A stretch of 44,810 nucleotides of DNA from Aphodoplasma sp045626925 (GCA_045626925.1 JAZUQZ010000019.1:1-44810); one strand, 5' to 3'. Shown: positions 33,187 to 41,363, numbered from the stretch's first letter. Translations and numbers: made by a program. Notes: generated from the letters alone by a model not told the origin.

Positions 33187-34482
33187 CTAAGCTTTTGTAG
33201 CCTTAACATTATCAAGCAAGCTTTTGCGACGATTTTTTACATCGTCAGACATTGGCTTGATATCCCCTGCTGCAGTAAGCGCCATTTTTGTAAGCAAAGG
33301 ACCAACAAGTTCATAAATCAATACTGCAAACAATGTAATGTTTCTAATTAGATTTCCTTCTTCTCCAAGTTGCATCGCAGTCATACACATTCCAAGAGCA
33401 ACACCTGCTTGTGGCAACAGTGTTATGCCTAGATACTTGCATATTGACGGCGAACAATTTGTCGCTTTTGCACTTGCGTATGTGCCAAAATATTTTCCAA
33501 GCGAACGAGAAATGATATATACTACTCCAATAATTACAATAGCCAAATCTGTAAATACATTCATTTGCAAGTCTGCACCGCTTATAACAAAGAAAATAGC
33601 GAATAATGGTGATGTCCATTTATCAGCAGCAGTCATTAAATTTTCAGATAGCGGACAAATGTTACAAAATACCGCGCCGAGCATCATACATGTAAGCAAT
33701 GGCGAAAAGCTTATATGAACAGGTCCAAGATTAAACTTGAGCATTGAAAGTGCAGCCGATAATATTACAACACCAATCGTAAGGTTTAAGCGGTTTGTAT
33801 TCGAGTTAAACAGTTTTTCCAATTGAGTAAGAACCCAACCAAGAATTGCGCCCAATGAAAGCGAAAACACAATTTCAAGCAAAGGATTTACAAGAATTGA
33901 AAGCATATCTACTGTGCCGCTCGACAATGTTCTTGCAATACCAAACGATATAGCAAAAACAAATAAACCAACAGCGTCATCAAGTGCAACGATTGGTAGC
34001 AATAGTTTTGTCAACGGGCCATCAGCCTTGTACTGACGAACAACCATCAATGTTGCTGCCGGAGCGGTTGCCGTTGCGATTGCACCAAGAGTAATTACCT
34101 GCGAAATTGTAAATTTATCAGGTATTAACAAATGCACACCATAAAGAGCCAAATCAACCAACAAAGTTGCAGCAAGTGCTTGGAAAACACCAATAACCAA
34201 AGCTTGTTTTCCGGTTTTTTTGAGTTCTTCCAGTTTAAATTCACTTCCAATCGAAAATGCAATAAAACCAAGAGCAATATCAGAAGCCATGGACAGTTTT
34301 CCAACCTCTTCAAGAGTGTGAAAACCTATTCCCTGCAACCCAAGAGCGCCCAAACAATATGGACCTATAAGTACACCAGCAATAAGATATGAAGTTACCG
34401 ATGGTAATTTAAAAATCTTAAATACTCTTGTCATAAGCAATCCTGCCAATAATGCCACAGAAATTGATAATATTCCGTTCAT
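33187..34482 (-). CDS. Cation:proton antiporter (CPA2 family)
   Basis: 431 residues with about 12 hydrophobic segments and the monovalent cation:proton antiporter-2 fold. D168-D169 in VALDDAVG are in the position of the ion-binding acidic pair, which suggests an electrogenic Na+/H+ exchanger, although K+/H+ exchange cannot be excluded. There is no C-terminal TrkA-N domain. The start at 34482 is preferred because GCGGTG lies upstream; a TTG at 34506 has none. It is first of a two-gene unit with the TRIC-family channel. Confidence 0.88.
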   Translation of the reverse strand: MNGILSISVALLAGLLMTRVFKIFKLPSVTSYLIAGVLIGPYCLGALGLQGIGFHTLEEVGKLSMASDIALGFIAFSIGSEFKLEELKKTGKQALVIGVFQALAATLLVDLALYGVHLLIPDKFTISQVITLGAIATATAPAATLMVVRQYKADGPLTKLLLPIVALDDAVGLFVFAISFGIARTLSSGTVDMLSILVNPLLEIVFSLSLGAILGWVLTQLEKLFNSNTNRLNLTIGVVILSAALSMLKFNLGPVHISFSPLLTCMMLGAVFCNICPLSENLMTAADKWTSPLFAIFFVISGADLQMNVFTDLAIVIIGVVYIISRSLGKYFGTYASAKATNCSPSICKYLGITLLPQAGVALGMCMTAMQLGEEGNLIRNITLFAVLIYELVGPLLTKMALTAAGDIKPMSDDVKNRRKSLLDNVKATKA

Positions 34483-34523
34483 AAAAAAACACACCGCTTT
34501 CGTCAAAATTTTTGTCAGATAAT

Positions 34524-34552
34524 ATTATATACTAATACTGTAAATGCGTCAA
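34524..34552 (-). promoter_or_regulatory. Sigma-A-type promoter of the antiporter-TRIC unit
   Basis: Minus strand TTGACG (34547-34552), a 17-base spacer and TATAAT (34524-34529), about 40 bases before the antiporter start. Confidence 0.8.
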
Positions 34553-34587
34553 TATATTATAAATTATTTAAATCAACAGACAATCTA

Positions 34588-34614
34588 AATCCCCGAATTT
34601 ATCTTCGGGGATTT
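34588..34614 (-). terminator. Terminator after malic enzyme gene
   Basis: AAATCCCCGAA / TTCGGGGATTT, an 11-bp perfect stem around a 5-base loop, 11 bases after the malic enzyme stop codon. The following U tract is short. Confidence 0.75.
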
Positions 34615-34625
34615 GGTATAATGTT

Positions 34626-35807
34626 TTATTTTCTTGCAACACCTGTTTTTCTTGCTGCTTTTGCCACTGCATCAGCAACAACTTTGCCTACTCTTTGGTC
34701 AAATGCTTTTGGCAATATGTATTCCGAATTTAGCTCCTCATCAGAAACAAGTTCCGCAATCGCATAAGATGCAGCCATTTTCATTTCTTCGTTAATATCG
34801 GAAGCCCTCACATCAAGTGCGCCCCTGAATATGCCCGGAAAGGCCAACACATTGTTTATCTGATTTGGGAAATCCGAACGACCTGTTCCAACAACCTTTG
34901 CGCCTGCTTTTAATGCTATATCCGGCAAAATCTCCGGCATCGGATTTGCCATAGGAAATACAATTGGATCAGATGCCATTGATTTAATATTTTCTTCTGA
35001 TACAACATTTGGTGCAGAAACACCAACAAATACATCTGCACCGCAAAGCGCATCAGATAATGTACCACGAATTTTCTCAGGATTTGTTATTTTACTCATT
35101 TTAGCATGTGAATCGCTAAGATTGTCCATGCCTTCGCAAATAATGCCAAATTTGTCGCAAAGGATAAGGTTTTTCACACCCAATCTTAAAAGATGATTTG
35201 CAATTGCTATGCCGGCACTGCCTGCACCGTTGATTACAAGTTTTATTTCGTCTATTTTTTTATTTACAACCTTTAGCGCATTAAGAAGTGCTGATGCAAC
35301 TACTATTGCTGTTCCGTGTTGGTCATCATGGAATACAGGTATATCGCATATTTCCTTCAGTCGTCTTTCCACTTCGAAACATCTTGGTGCAGCGATATCT
35401 TCAAGGTTTATGCCACCAAAGCTGCCCGAAATGTTATATATAGTTTTAACAAGCTCATCAACATCCTGCGTTTTTATGCAAAGCGGAAAAGCGTCTACAT
35501 CGGCAAATTCCTTAAATAAAACACATTTGCCTTCCATAACCGGCATGCCTGCTTCTGGTCCAATATCTCCCAATCCTAAAACGGCCGAGCCATCAGTAAT
35601 CACAGCTACTAAATTCCACCTTCTTGTAAGCTCGTACGATTTATCAATATCATCCTTTATTATAAGACACGGCTCTGCTACTCCGGGTGTATATGCAGTT
35701 GCCAAATCATTACTATTTTCAACTTTTGCGCGCGCAACAACCTCTATTTTGCCTTTCCAGTCATAATGTTTGTTTAAAGCAAGCGCTTTAATATCCAACA
35801 AAGTCAT
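34626..35807 (-). CDS. Malic enzyme (NAD(P)-dependent)
   Basis: Oxidative decarboxylation of malate to pyruvate and CO2. About 393 residues, the short bacterial form without a phosphotransacetylase domain. AYTPGVAEPC around the catalytic tyrosine (Y39), MEGKCVLFKEFADVDAFP with the catalytic lysine (K94), FHDDQHGTAIV and the dinucleotide fold VINGAGSAGIAI are seen. The ATG at 35807 directly abuts the GGGGG of its ribosome site; TTG codons at 35801 or 35798 would have better spacing and may be the real start. It has its own promoter and terminator. Confidence 0.93.
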   Translation of the reverse strand: MTLLDIKALALNKHYDWKGKIEVVARAKVENSNDLATAYTPGVAEPCLIIKDDIDKSYELTRRWNLVAVITDGSAVLGLGDIGPEAGMPVMEGKCVLFKEFADVDAFPLCIKTQDVDELVKTIYNISGSFGGINLEDIAAPRCFEVERRLKEICDIPVFHDDQHGTAIVVASALLNALKVVNKKIDEIKLVINGAGSAGIAIANHLLRLGVKNLILCDKFGIICEGMDNLSDSHAKMSKITNPEKIRGTLSDALCGADVFVGVSAPNVVSEENIKSMASDPIVFPMANPMPEILPDIALKAGAKVVGTGRSDFPNQINNVLAFPGIFRGALDVRASDINEEMKMAASYAIAELVSDEELNSEYILPKAFDQRVGKVVADAVAKAARKTGVARK

Positions 35808-35839
35808 CCCCCTGTTTGTATAAAAATATCATTATTGTA

Positions 35840-35868
35840 ATTATATCACAGCAAATTTGTTTTGTCTA
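35840..35868 (-). promoter_or_regulatory. Sigma-A-type promoter of the malic enzyme gene
   Basis: Minus strand TAGACA (35863-35868), a 17-base spacer and TATAAT (35840-35845), about 30 bases upstream of the start. Confidence 0.75.
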
Positions 35869-36078
35869 TTGAATTTGCAAAATATACAAATGGATTTTAC
35901 TGTTTTATCGGTTAAGTTGATATTTACGCATGCTCAAACAATCCATCTTGGTTACAGTAATAGTATATTTTTACCACCATGCATTTTAGGAAACCTTGTT
36001 TCTCCGTTTTGAAACTGTATAAAGAAAATTATATATTGAAAATATAAGCTTTACTATTTTTTAGTATAACATAATAAA

Positions 36079-36116
36079 AAGAAACGACAGTTTCTTGTCG
36101 AAAACTATCGTTTCTT
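36079..36116 (-). terminator. Terminator of the B12-regulated operon
   Basis: AAGAAACGA, a mismatch, AGTTT on one arm and AAACT, a mismatch, TCGTTTCTT on the other form a long hairpin followed on the minus strand by TTTTATTATG. It lies 28 bases after the stop of the DUF4430 gene. Confidence 0.85.
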
Positions 36117-36143
36117 TTGTCAAAGCAGAACCATAGAGATATT

Positions 36144-36803
36144 TTATAAATCCTTTCCCATATTGCAAGTGTATAAGAACTCAATTTTATCTCCGTTTTT
36201 TAGTTTGTATTGTGAACATCCAACTGACAAGATTTCGCCATTTACACGATATATCCACCCCGAAAGTTCCCCTGCGTCAAATTCATATAGATTGCCTATT
36301 CCCTCTATATAAGCACTGTCATACATGGGATTTTGGGTGAATTCAAAATGTATAGTACGATTTATTAGTTCTCTTTTCAAAACATCAAAAGCACTTTCGC
36401 CTTCTGAAAACTCAATCTCAATTTCAGGTAAAATCGAGCCGCTTTCAGGAATTAAATGTATTTTTTCGGGAGCTATACTATCCATATTATCTAAAAGTGT
36501 ATTACATCTTACTGCAAGAGAACAAGAAAGCGCATTCTTTTCAATCGCTTCTTCCTGAATTTTCACCTTTGCGTCTGGTTCCAATATTTCCAAAGAAGCT
36601 GTATTGGCAGGTGTTATACTCTCTTCTGTCTCAGTTTCTGCATAGTCTACAGTCTTCTCTGAGACATCTTCAAAAACAGGTTCATTTACATACTCTTCCA
36701 ATCCTGATTTTTGTTGATTGGAATAATAAAAATTCATTGCCAGAACTATGGCGGTTATCCCTATTACAACAAAAGCGCCCCTGAACTTTTTTATAAAATT
36801 CAT
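36144..36803 (-). CDS. Membrane-anchored DUF4430 protein (transcobalamin-like beta domain)
   Basis: 219 residues. A signal-anchor helix at about 9-27 (VVIGITAIVLAMNF after KKFR) is followed by an acidic linker (about 35-90) and a C-terminal DUF4430 domain from about 95. Its marks are SLAVRCNTLLDNMDSI, EGESAFDVLKREL, YDSAYIEGIGNLYEFDAGEL, SGWIYRVNGE and LKNGDKIEFLYTC. DUF4430 is related to the C-terminal beta domain of transcobalamin and intrinsic factor. Its ATG overlaps the stop of the SLH protein gene by four bases (ATGA), so the two are translated together under the cobalamin riboswitch. I infer a corrinoid-binding partner held at the outer membrane face; binding itself is not shown by sequence. 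Confidence 0.85.
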   Translation of the reverse strand: MNFIKKFRGAFVVIGITAIVLAMNFYYSNQQKSGLEEYVNEPVFEDVSEKTVDYAETETEESITPANTASLEILEPDAKVKIQEEAIEKNALSCSLAVRCNTLLDNMDSIAPEKIHLIPESGSILPEIEIEFSEGESAFDVLKRELINRTIHFEFTQNPMYDSAYIEGIGNLYEFDAGELSGWIYRVNGEILSVGCSQYKLKNGDKIEFLYTCNMGKDL

Positions 36804-39172
36804 ATCAGCTTCGCCTTTCCCAGCATTTTATACAGCATAACTGCAATATCCTCTCTTGTTACATTCTTTTTGGGATTGACAGTATTTGCATCATTATCCA
36901 AAATCCCGTCATTGACGCAATATTCCAGAGAATACACAGCCCACTCGGATATATGGTCAATATTTTCAATACTTTCTGTCTTATGTTCAATATCGGTTTT
37001 AATACCGCCAAGCTTTGCGGCTCGCTCTACCATTACAGCGGCCTCTTCAAGCGTAATTACGCCTTGCGGATTGAACTCGTTTTGTGAAATTCCCTTTACA
37101 ATGCCGTAGTGATATGCAGTTTTGATAAATTGAGCATGCCACTCATCATCCTTTACATCCGTAAACTCAATTCCGTCCTTTTGTGGAAGTCCTAAGGCGT
37201 TTACTACTATTGTAGCAAATTCTGCTCTTGTCATTGTCGCATAAGGGTCATAGCTTTCATCTGTTTTTCCGTTTATTATGCCCCTTTGCGCGAGAGCTTC
37301 AATTTCAGATTTCCCTTCGCAATCGGCGATGTCGGCAAAGGTTTTTCCTTTACTTATAACCGGTTTATATGTAATATCCTGATTCTTACCGTCAAGACCA
37401 AATTTTGGTTGAGCATCTTCCTCTTTTTCCGGCTTTTTAACATACGAACCCCCGCCGCCGCCACCACCTGGTGAAACTATTCTTTGGTTAACTGTGATTT
37501 TACATACTGCAGGAACGATATTTTTTGCATCTGTATATGCTACTGCGTAGTATATGCCCGGCTGAAGCATTGAAGTATCAATTACCGCTTTTCCCTCTGC
37601 ATCTGTAGTAAGGGCTTCAACAGAAGTACCCAAAAGCATAACCTTTGCACCTGCATAAGGAGATGAAACCTGATTCCAGTTTTCGTCATATCCAAGGGCG
37701 TTTAATGTTAGTGTAACTAAAGCTCCTTGATTTGCTGATGTTGTATTTTCACCAAAGTATGAATAAGAGTCGCTCCAGAACATTGTGTCATAATAATTGA
37801 ATGCAGTAAGATAATCACCGGCACTTATAGCATCATTAAGGCTCCAGCAACTTGCATTGTTTAAGTAATAACCGGAAGTCGCCGAAACTTCGGGTGTACC
37901 CTTGCCCCAAAGAATTGCAAGGGACAAACCGGAGTCACCGACAAAAGTGCTGTAACCAGCTTCTGCACCGCCATCGTATAGCGCTTCGTGCGTTGCATAT
38001 AAAGCCTCGTCAACGGTAATTGTGCCATTTCGATCACGGTCAGAAACTGTCACCTTTGCCTGTGCAACATATCTTCCGTTTTTGTCAGTAACAATATTAC
38101 CATCATCCACAATTGTTACAAACACATCAACAGGCTCTGCTTCATTTTCTTCAGGAGCCGGGTCCTGTGTGCCCGTCTGGTCATTATAGATCTCTCCATC
38201 TGTGCCAAAATCCCAGTACGAAACACTATCCTTGTGAATCTTTCTGTAAGCATCGTATGCCTGCATAACCTGATATGTTGCAAGTGTATTAACAGAATCT
38301 CCAAAAAGATAGCCGTTTCCGTCGGTGTTACGGTATCTTTCAAGAGAAGTAATAATATTTTCCTGTTCACCAGTACCAAATCCGTTAGCAGGGTTAGTTG
38401 CGTCAATACCAAGAGCGGAAATAGCCAACAGAACTTGTGCAGTGGTGTTTGGATTGTCATCATAATTCCAATCCTCAGAAATAGTGCCTGTAAGGAAGAG
38501 AACGGCTTTATCAATGGCTTCAGCTACATCCGGTTCACTTCTATATGGAGCAAGCGCCTGTACACATATTGCAGTCATATCAGTATCTGTAGTTTCAGTA
38601 TCAAACAGCCCAAATCCGCCACTTTCTGTCTGGAATGTCAAAAGCTTATCAATAATATCATTTTTACTCCACGTAGCATCTTGCGGAATTTCTGCGTTTG
38701 ATGCGTAAATTGCTAAAAGTGAATATGCAAGTTCATTTGTTGCACTTTCAAGCCTTTCACTATTGCAAATAAGATTGATTAAATTAACGCCTTCAATATC
38801 TGTAACATCTTTATCCAGAACGGTAAAAGCAAGTACTGCTTTTGCCGCATCTGTAGGCTTGACATTTGTATCCCATCCTTTAACTGTTTCTGTTAAAGCA
38901 AGGGTGTATTCTTCAAGTATGGAAGAAGCAATAGCTTTCTTGCTTCGAAGCAAGGTGATAATAGCCCAATCCGAGCCAAATCCAACACCTGAATCATTAT
39001 GTATTTCTGTTAGTTTTTCGCAAAGGTACGCTTCTGCACTTCCGATACCCTCGCTTATGACATCATAGATGTCGTTTTCTTCAGTCGGTTGACTGTTTGC
39101 GAGCGATACTGTTGATGCAGCAATTATCATAATTACCGACAACAGTAGACAAAGTAGTTTTTTAAATTTCAT
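36800..39172 (-). CDS. Secreted SLH-anchored protein with transcobalamin-like alpha/alpha barrel and beta region
   Basis: 790 residues from the ATG at 39172 (AAAGGGG upstream; a longer frame to 39223 would run into the terminator). Order: signal peptide (about 1-26, ending SLANS); an alpha/alpha-toroid region at about 33-320 with prenyltransferase-like repeats such as ESGGFGLFDTETTDTDMTAI and NYDDNPNTTAQVLLAISALG; a beta region at about 345-565 with SGYYLNNASCWSLND and an Ig-like part (AGAKVMLLGT, GIYYAVAYT); a glycine hinge at 569-575; three SLH repeats at about 611-660, 670-722 and 735-788. The SLH repeats should bind cell-wall polymer. The cobalamin riboswitch and the animal intrinsic-factor plan point to B12 capture, an inference. 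Confidence 0.87.
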   Translation of the reverse strand: MKFKKLLCLLLSVIMIIAASTVSLANSQPTEENDIYDVISEGIGSAEAYLCEKLTEIHNDSGVGFGSDWAIITLLRSKKAIASSILEEYTLALTETVKGWDTNVKPTDAAKAVLAFTVLDKDVTDIEGVNLINLICNSERLESATNELAYSLLAIYASNAEIPQDATWSKNDIIDKLLTFQTESGGFGLFDTETTDTDMTAICVQALAPYRSEPDVAEAIDKAVLFLTGTISEDWNYDDNPNTTAQVLLAISALGIDATNPANGFGTGEQENIITSLERYRNTDGNGYLFGDSVNTLATYQVMQAYDAYRKIHKDSVSYWDFGTDGEIYNDQTGTQDPAPEENEAEPVDVFVTIVDDGNIVTDKNGRYVAQAKVTVSDRDRNGTITVDEALYATHEALYDGGAEAGYSTFVGDSGLSLAILWGKGTPEVSATSGYYLNNASCWSLNDAISAGDYLTAFNYYDTMFWSDSYSYFGENTTSANQGALVTLTLNALGYDENWNQVSSPYAGAKVMLLGTSVEALTTDAEGKAVIDTSMLQPGIYYAVAYTDAKNIVPAVCKITVNQRIVSPGGGGGGGSYVKKPEKEEDAQPKFGLDGKNQDITYKPVISKGKTFADIADCEGKSEIEALAQRGIINGKTDESYDPYATMTRAEFATIVVNALGLPQKDGIEFTDVKDDEWHAQFIKTAYHYGIVKGISQNEFNPQGVITLEEAAVMVERAAKLGGIKTDIEHKTESIENIDHISEWAVYSLEYCVNDGILDNDANTVNPKKNVTREDIAVMLYKMLGKAKLI

Positions 39173-39205
39173 TTTGGTAACCCCTTTCTTTTTTTGCCGG
39201 GCAAA

Positions 39206-39249
39206 TAAAAAAAGCCGCAGCAATTTTTATGTAAAAAATTACCACAGCT
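39206..39249 (-). terminator. Intrinsic terminator of the cobalamin riboswitch
   Basis: On the minus strand, AGCTGTGGTAATTTTT and AAAAATTGCTGCGGCT pair over 16 positions when G-U pairs are allowed, around a 5-base loop, followed by seven U residues. It ends about 30 bases before the start codon of the SLH protein, so it can decide whether the operon is read. Confidence 0.85.
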
Positions 39250-39349
39250 GTGTTTTCCTGTGTGTATCACAATTTGCACCAAAAATAACGCTCCAAGAAT
39301 TTTTGGATGCAAAAACGTTATTCCTATGCTTTTAAGGCACGGACGGAAT

Positions 39350-39540
39350 AACATCAAAGCAGGTCTTGTGACTCGCATCATATAGACTATATAGTCTGCA
39401 TTTTCATACCCTACCTTCTCAGTTTCCCAATGGCTATCTTTCAATAACGGATATAAAAACTTCGACGCATACACCGACAGTTATCGTCCAGGATTCACAC
39501 CTGATTCCCTTTTCACCAACCATACCTAATCGGTATAGCC
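39350..39540 (-). promoter_or_regulatory. Cobalamin riboswitch (B12 aptamer)
   Basis: Read on the minus strand, the leader carries the conserved blocks of the cobalamin aptamer in order: GGTTGGTGAAAAGGGAA, GGTGTGAATCCTGG, ACTGTCGGTG, AGCCATTGGGAAACTGAGAAGG, and the B12 box ATGCGAGTCACAAGACCTGC. Between the aptamer and the terminator there is another pairing, AATAACG / CGTTATT (about 39285-39325), which may be part of the switch. In this class ligand binding normally favours termination, so the operon should be made when cobalamin is low. Aptamer limits are approximate. Confidence 0.88.
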
Positions 39541-39575
39541 GACACTTTGTGTGAATTATTAAATTTTACTTTATT

Positions 39576-39604
39576 ATTTTATCATAGTATCTCTTTAAAG
39601 TCAA
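39576..39604 (-). promoter_or_regulatory. Sigma-A-type promoter of the riboswitch operon
   Basis: Minus strand TTGACT (39599-39604), a 17-base spacer and TAAAAT (39576-39581). The predicted RNA start near 39569 leaves room for the whole aptamer. Confidence 0.8.
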
Positions 39605-39654
39605 TAATAAACAACAACCCTATATAACAGAAAGACACATAGAATGTGAAAAAA

Positions 39655-39680
39655 GCACTTGCATTGCAAGTGCTTTTTTT
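39655..39680. terminator. Terminator of the tRNA cluster
   Basis: GCACTTGC / GCAAGTGC stem (39655-39662 and 39666-39673) with A and T runs on both sides. On the minus strand it follows tRNA-Val directly. Confidence 0.85.
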
Positions 39681-39756
39681 TGGTGGGAGTTACAGGGCTC
39701 GAACCTGTGACCCTCTGCTTGTAAGGCAGATGCTCTCCCAGCTGAGCTAAACTCCC
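39681..39756 (-). tRNA. tRNA-Val (anticodon TAC)
   Basis: 76 bases including an encoded CCA. On the minus strand the acceptor GGGAGTT pairs with AACTCCC, the D arm reads AGCTCAGCTGGGAGAGC, the anticodon loop is CTTACAA (anticodon TAC), and the T loop is GGTTCGAGCC. The cloverleaf is complete. Confidence 0.96.
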
Positions 39757-39762
39757 AAAAAG

Positions 39763-39837
39763 TGGTGACCCATAAGGGAATCGAACCCTTGATTCCGGCG
39801 TGAGAGGCCGACGTCTTAACCGCTTGACCAATGGGCC
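39763..39837 (-). tRNA. tRNA-Glu (anticodon CTC)
   Basis: 75 bases with an encoded CCA. Acceptor GGCCCAT pairs with ATGGGTC (one G-U), the anticodon stem is TCGGC/GCCGG around the loop CTCTCAC (anticodon CTC, reading GAG), and the T loop is GGTTCGATTCC. Many A+T-rich Firmicutes rely mainly on the TTC version, so this is likely an additional glutamate tRNA. Confidence 0.95.
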
Positions 39838-39842
39838 GCAAC

Positions 39843-39919
39843 TGGTAGCGGCGAGTGGACTTGAACCACCGACCTAACGGGTATGAACCGTTTGCTCTAG
39901 CCAACTGAGCTACACCGCC
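39843..39919 (-). tRNA. tRNA-Met (anticodon CAT, elongator type)
   Basis: 77 bases with encoded CCA. The loop TTCATAC gives anticodon CAT. The first pair is G-U rather than the C-A mismatch of initiators, and the three G-C pairs of the initiator anticodon stem are missing, so it is an elongator tRNA; the sequence resembles Bacillus elongator tRNA-Met. An Ile tRNA with lysidine-modified CAT is a less likely alternative. Confidence 0.92.
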
Positions 39920-39972
39920 ATATACTACCACTTACTGCATATTGTTGTTGTCGTTTTTTTACGACGAGACTT

Positions 39973-40001
39973 AGTATACTATAAAAAGTGCGCATTGTCA
40001 A
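39973..40001 (-). promoter_or_regulatory. Strong sigma-A-type promoter of the tRNA cluster
   Basis: Minus strand TTGACA (39996-40001), a 17-base spacer and TATACT (39973-39978), near consensus. A small hairpin GTCGT / ACGAC (about 39949-39967) lies between the start point and tRNA-Met. Confidence 0.9.
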
Positions 40002-40041
40002 GTATAATTTAGAAAAATTTTAAACTTTTTCCCAAATAAAG

Positions 40042-40089
40042 TTTTGCCGTAACAAGCAAATAATTAAATAAATACCTGTTACGGCAAAA
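40042..40089 (-). terminator. Terminator of the purine operon
   Basis: TTTTGCCGTAACA / TGTTACGGCAAAA, a 13-bp perfect stem (40042-40054 and 40077-40089), 12 bases after the purD stop codon. Confidence 0.9.
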
Positions 40090-40100
40090 AGCACACAATA

Positions 40101-41363
40101 TTATTTTATACCAATATCTTTGCGATAATGCGCATCTTTAAAGTTGATTTTTGCAACAGCATTATATGCATCTTTTATCGCTGCATCAAGATTATCACTT
40201 GCTGCAGTCACACCAATAACGCGTCCGCCCGATGTTATAACATCACCCGCATCATCAATCTTCGTTCCTGCGTGAAAAACCGTGATATTATCTTCTTTGC
40301 ACGCTTCATCTATGCCGGTTATCTTATAACCTTTTTCATATTTTTGTGGATACCCACCTGATGCCATTACAACACAAACTGCGGCATTGTCATACCATTC
40401 AATATCAATCTCATCAAGTTTCTCATCAACAATTGCCAATAAAATTTTTGCAAAATCGGTCTTTAAACGAGGAAGCACAACCTGTGTTTCAGGGTCACCA
40501 AAACGACAATTATACTCAATTACTCTTATGCCATTTTGTGTAAGCATAAGTCCAAAGTATAACACACCCTTAAAGGTTCTTCCCTCTTTGTTCATAGCTT
40601 CCATGGTTGGCACAAAAACTTCGTTCATGCATATATCTGCAAGCTCCGGTGTATATATGCGGCTTGGAGAAAAAGTTCCCATTCCACCAGTGTTTAGACC
40701 TTTGTCGCCATCATATGCACGCTTGTGGTCTTGGGCTGATACCATTGGCTTTATTGTTTTGCCGTCCGTAAATGCAAGCACAGAAATTTCAGGGCCTGAT
40801 AAAAATTCCTCAATAACAATCCTATTTCCTGCATCGCCAAACTGTTTATTATCCATCATGTCACAAACTGCTTTTTTTGCTTCGTCATGTGTCTGGGCAA
40901 TGATTACTCCTTTGCCAAGTGCGAGGCCTTCTGCTTTTATAACAATAGGACAAGTTTTGTCTTTTATATACTCAATTGCTTCTGTGCTATTTGTAAAAAC
41001 CTCATACTCTGCAGTCGGGATTTTATATTTTTTCATAAGTTCTTTAGAAAAAACCTTGCTTCCTTCTATAATTGCTGCATTTTTGCGCGGTCCAAAAGCT
41101 TTGAGCCCCTTTGCCTCAAGAGCATCAACCATACCAAGCACAAGTGGGTCATCAGGCGCTACAAATGTAAGGTCAATGCTGTTTTCGGTTGCGAATTTTA
41201 CAATGCCATCAATATCAGTGGCACTAATCGGCACACATTTAGCAATTTTTGCGATACCGCCATTACCAGGGGCAACATATAATTCATCTACAAGTGGTGA
41301 CTGTGCAAGCTTCCACGCTATTGTGTGTTCGCGTCCGCCACCGCCAACTATCAAAACTTTCAT
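40101..41363 (-). CDS. purD: Phosphoribosylamine-glycine ligase PurD
   Basis: Second step of purine synthesis: ATP-dependent joining of phosphoribosylamine and glycine (GAR synthetase). 420 residues with the GGGGREHTIAW N-terminus, the FVAPDDPLVLGMVDALE segment, the ATP-grasp loop VIKAEGLALGKGV, HKRAYDGDKGLNTGGMGTFSP and EYNCRFGDPETQVVLPRL. The family is normal in size and motifs. It is the last gene of the operon, 18 bases after purH', and its stop precedes a strong terminator. Confidence 0.97.
   Translation of the reverse strand: MKVLIVGGGGREHTIAWKLAQSPLVDELYVAPGNGGIAKIAKCVPISATDIDGIVKFATENSIDLTFVAPDDPLVLGMVDALEAKGLKAFGPRKNAAIIEGSKVFSKELMKKYKIPTAEYEVFTNSTEAIEYIKDKTCPIVIKAEGLALGKGVIIAQTHDEAKKAVCDMMDNKQFGDAGNRIVIEEFLSGPEISVLAFTDGKTIKPMVSAQDHKRAYDGDKGLNTGGMGTFSPSRIYTPELADICMNEVFVPTMEAMNKEGRTFKGVLYFGLMLTQNGIRVIEYNCRFGDPETQVVLPRLKTDFAKILLAIVDEKLDEIDIEWYDNAAVCVVMASGGYPQKYEKGYKITGIDEACKEDNITVFHAGTKIDDAGDVITSGGRVIGVTAASDNLDAAIKDAYNAVAKINFKDAHYRKDIGIK

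Larger units (their letters stand above)
35808..36143. other. Intergenic region between the B12-linked genes and malic enzyme
   Basis: 336 bases without a gene. It holds the malic enzyme promoter at 35840-35868 and the terminator of the DUF4430 gene at 36079-36116. The stretch 35870-36078 shows no reading frame, repeat or RNA structure that I can support. Confidence 0.6.

Noticed and set aside
39169..39474. A 101-residue minus-strand reading frame upstream of the SLH protein
   Set aside because: It lies on the cobalamin aptamer and terminator, has no ribosome site and no recognisable protein motif.
39620..39931. Reading frames with GGVAQLARANGSYPLG and GSLAQLGEHLPYKQ motifs
   Set aside because: These are the well-known false translations of tRNA genes; the three cloverleafs explain the sequence.
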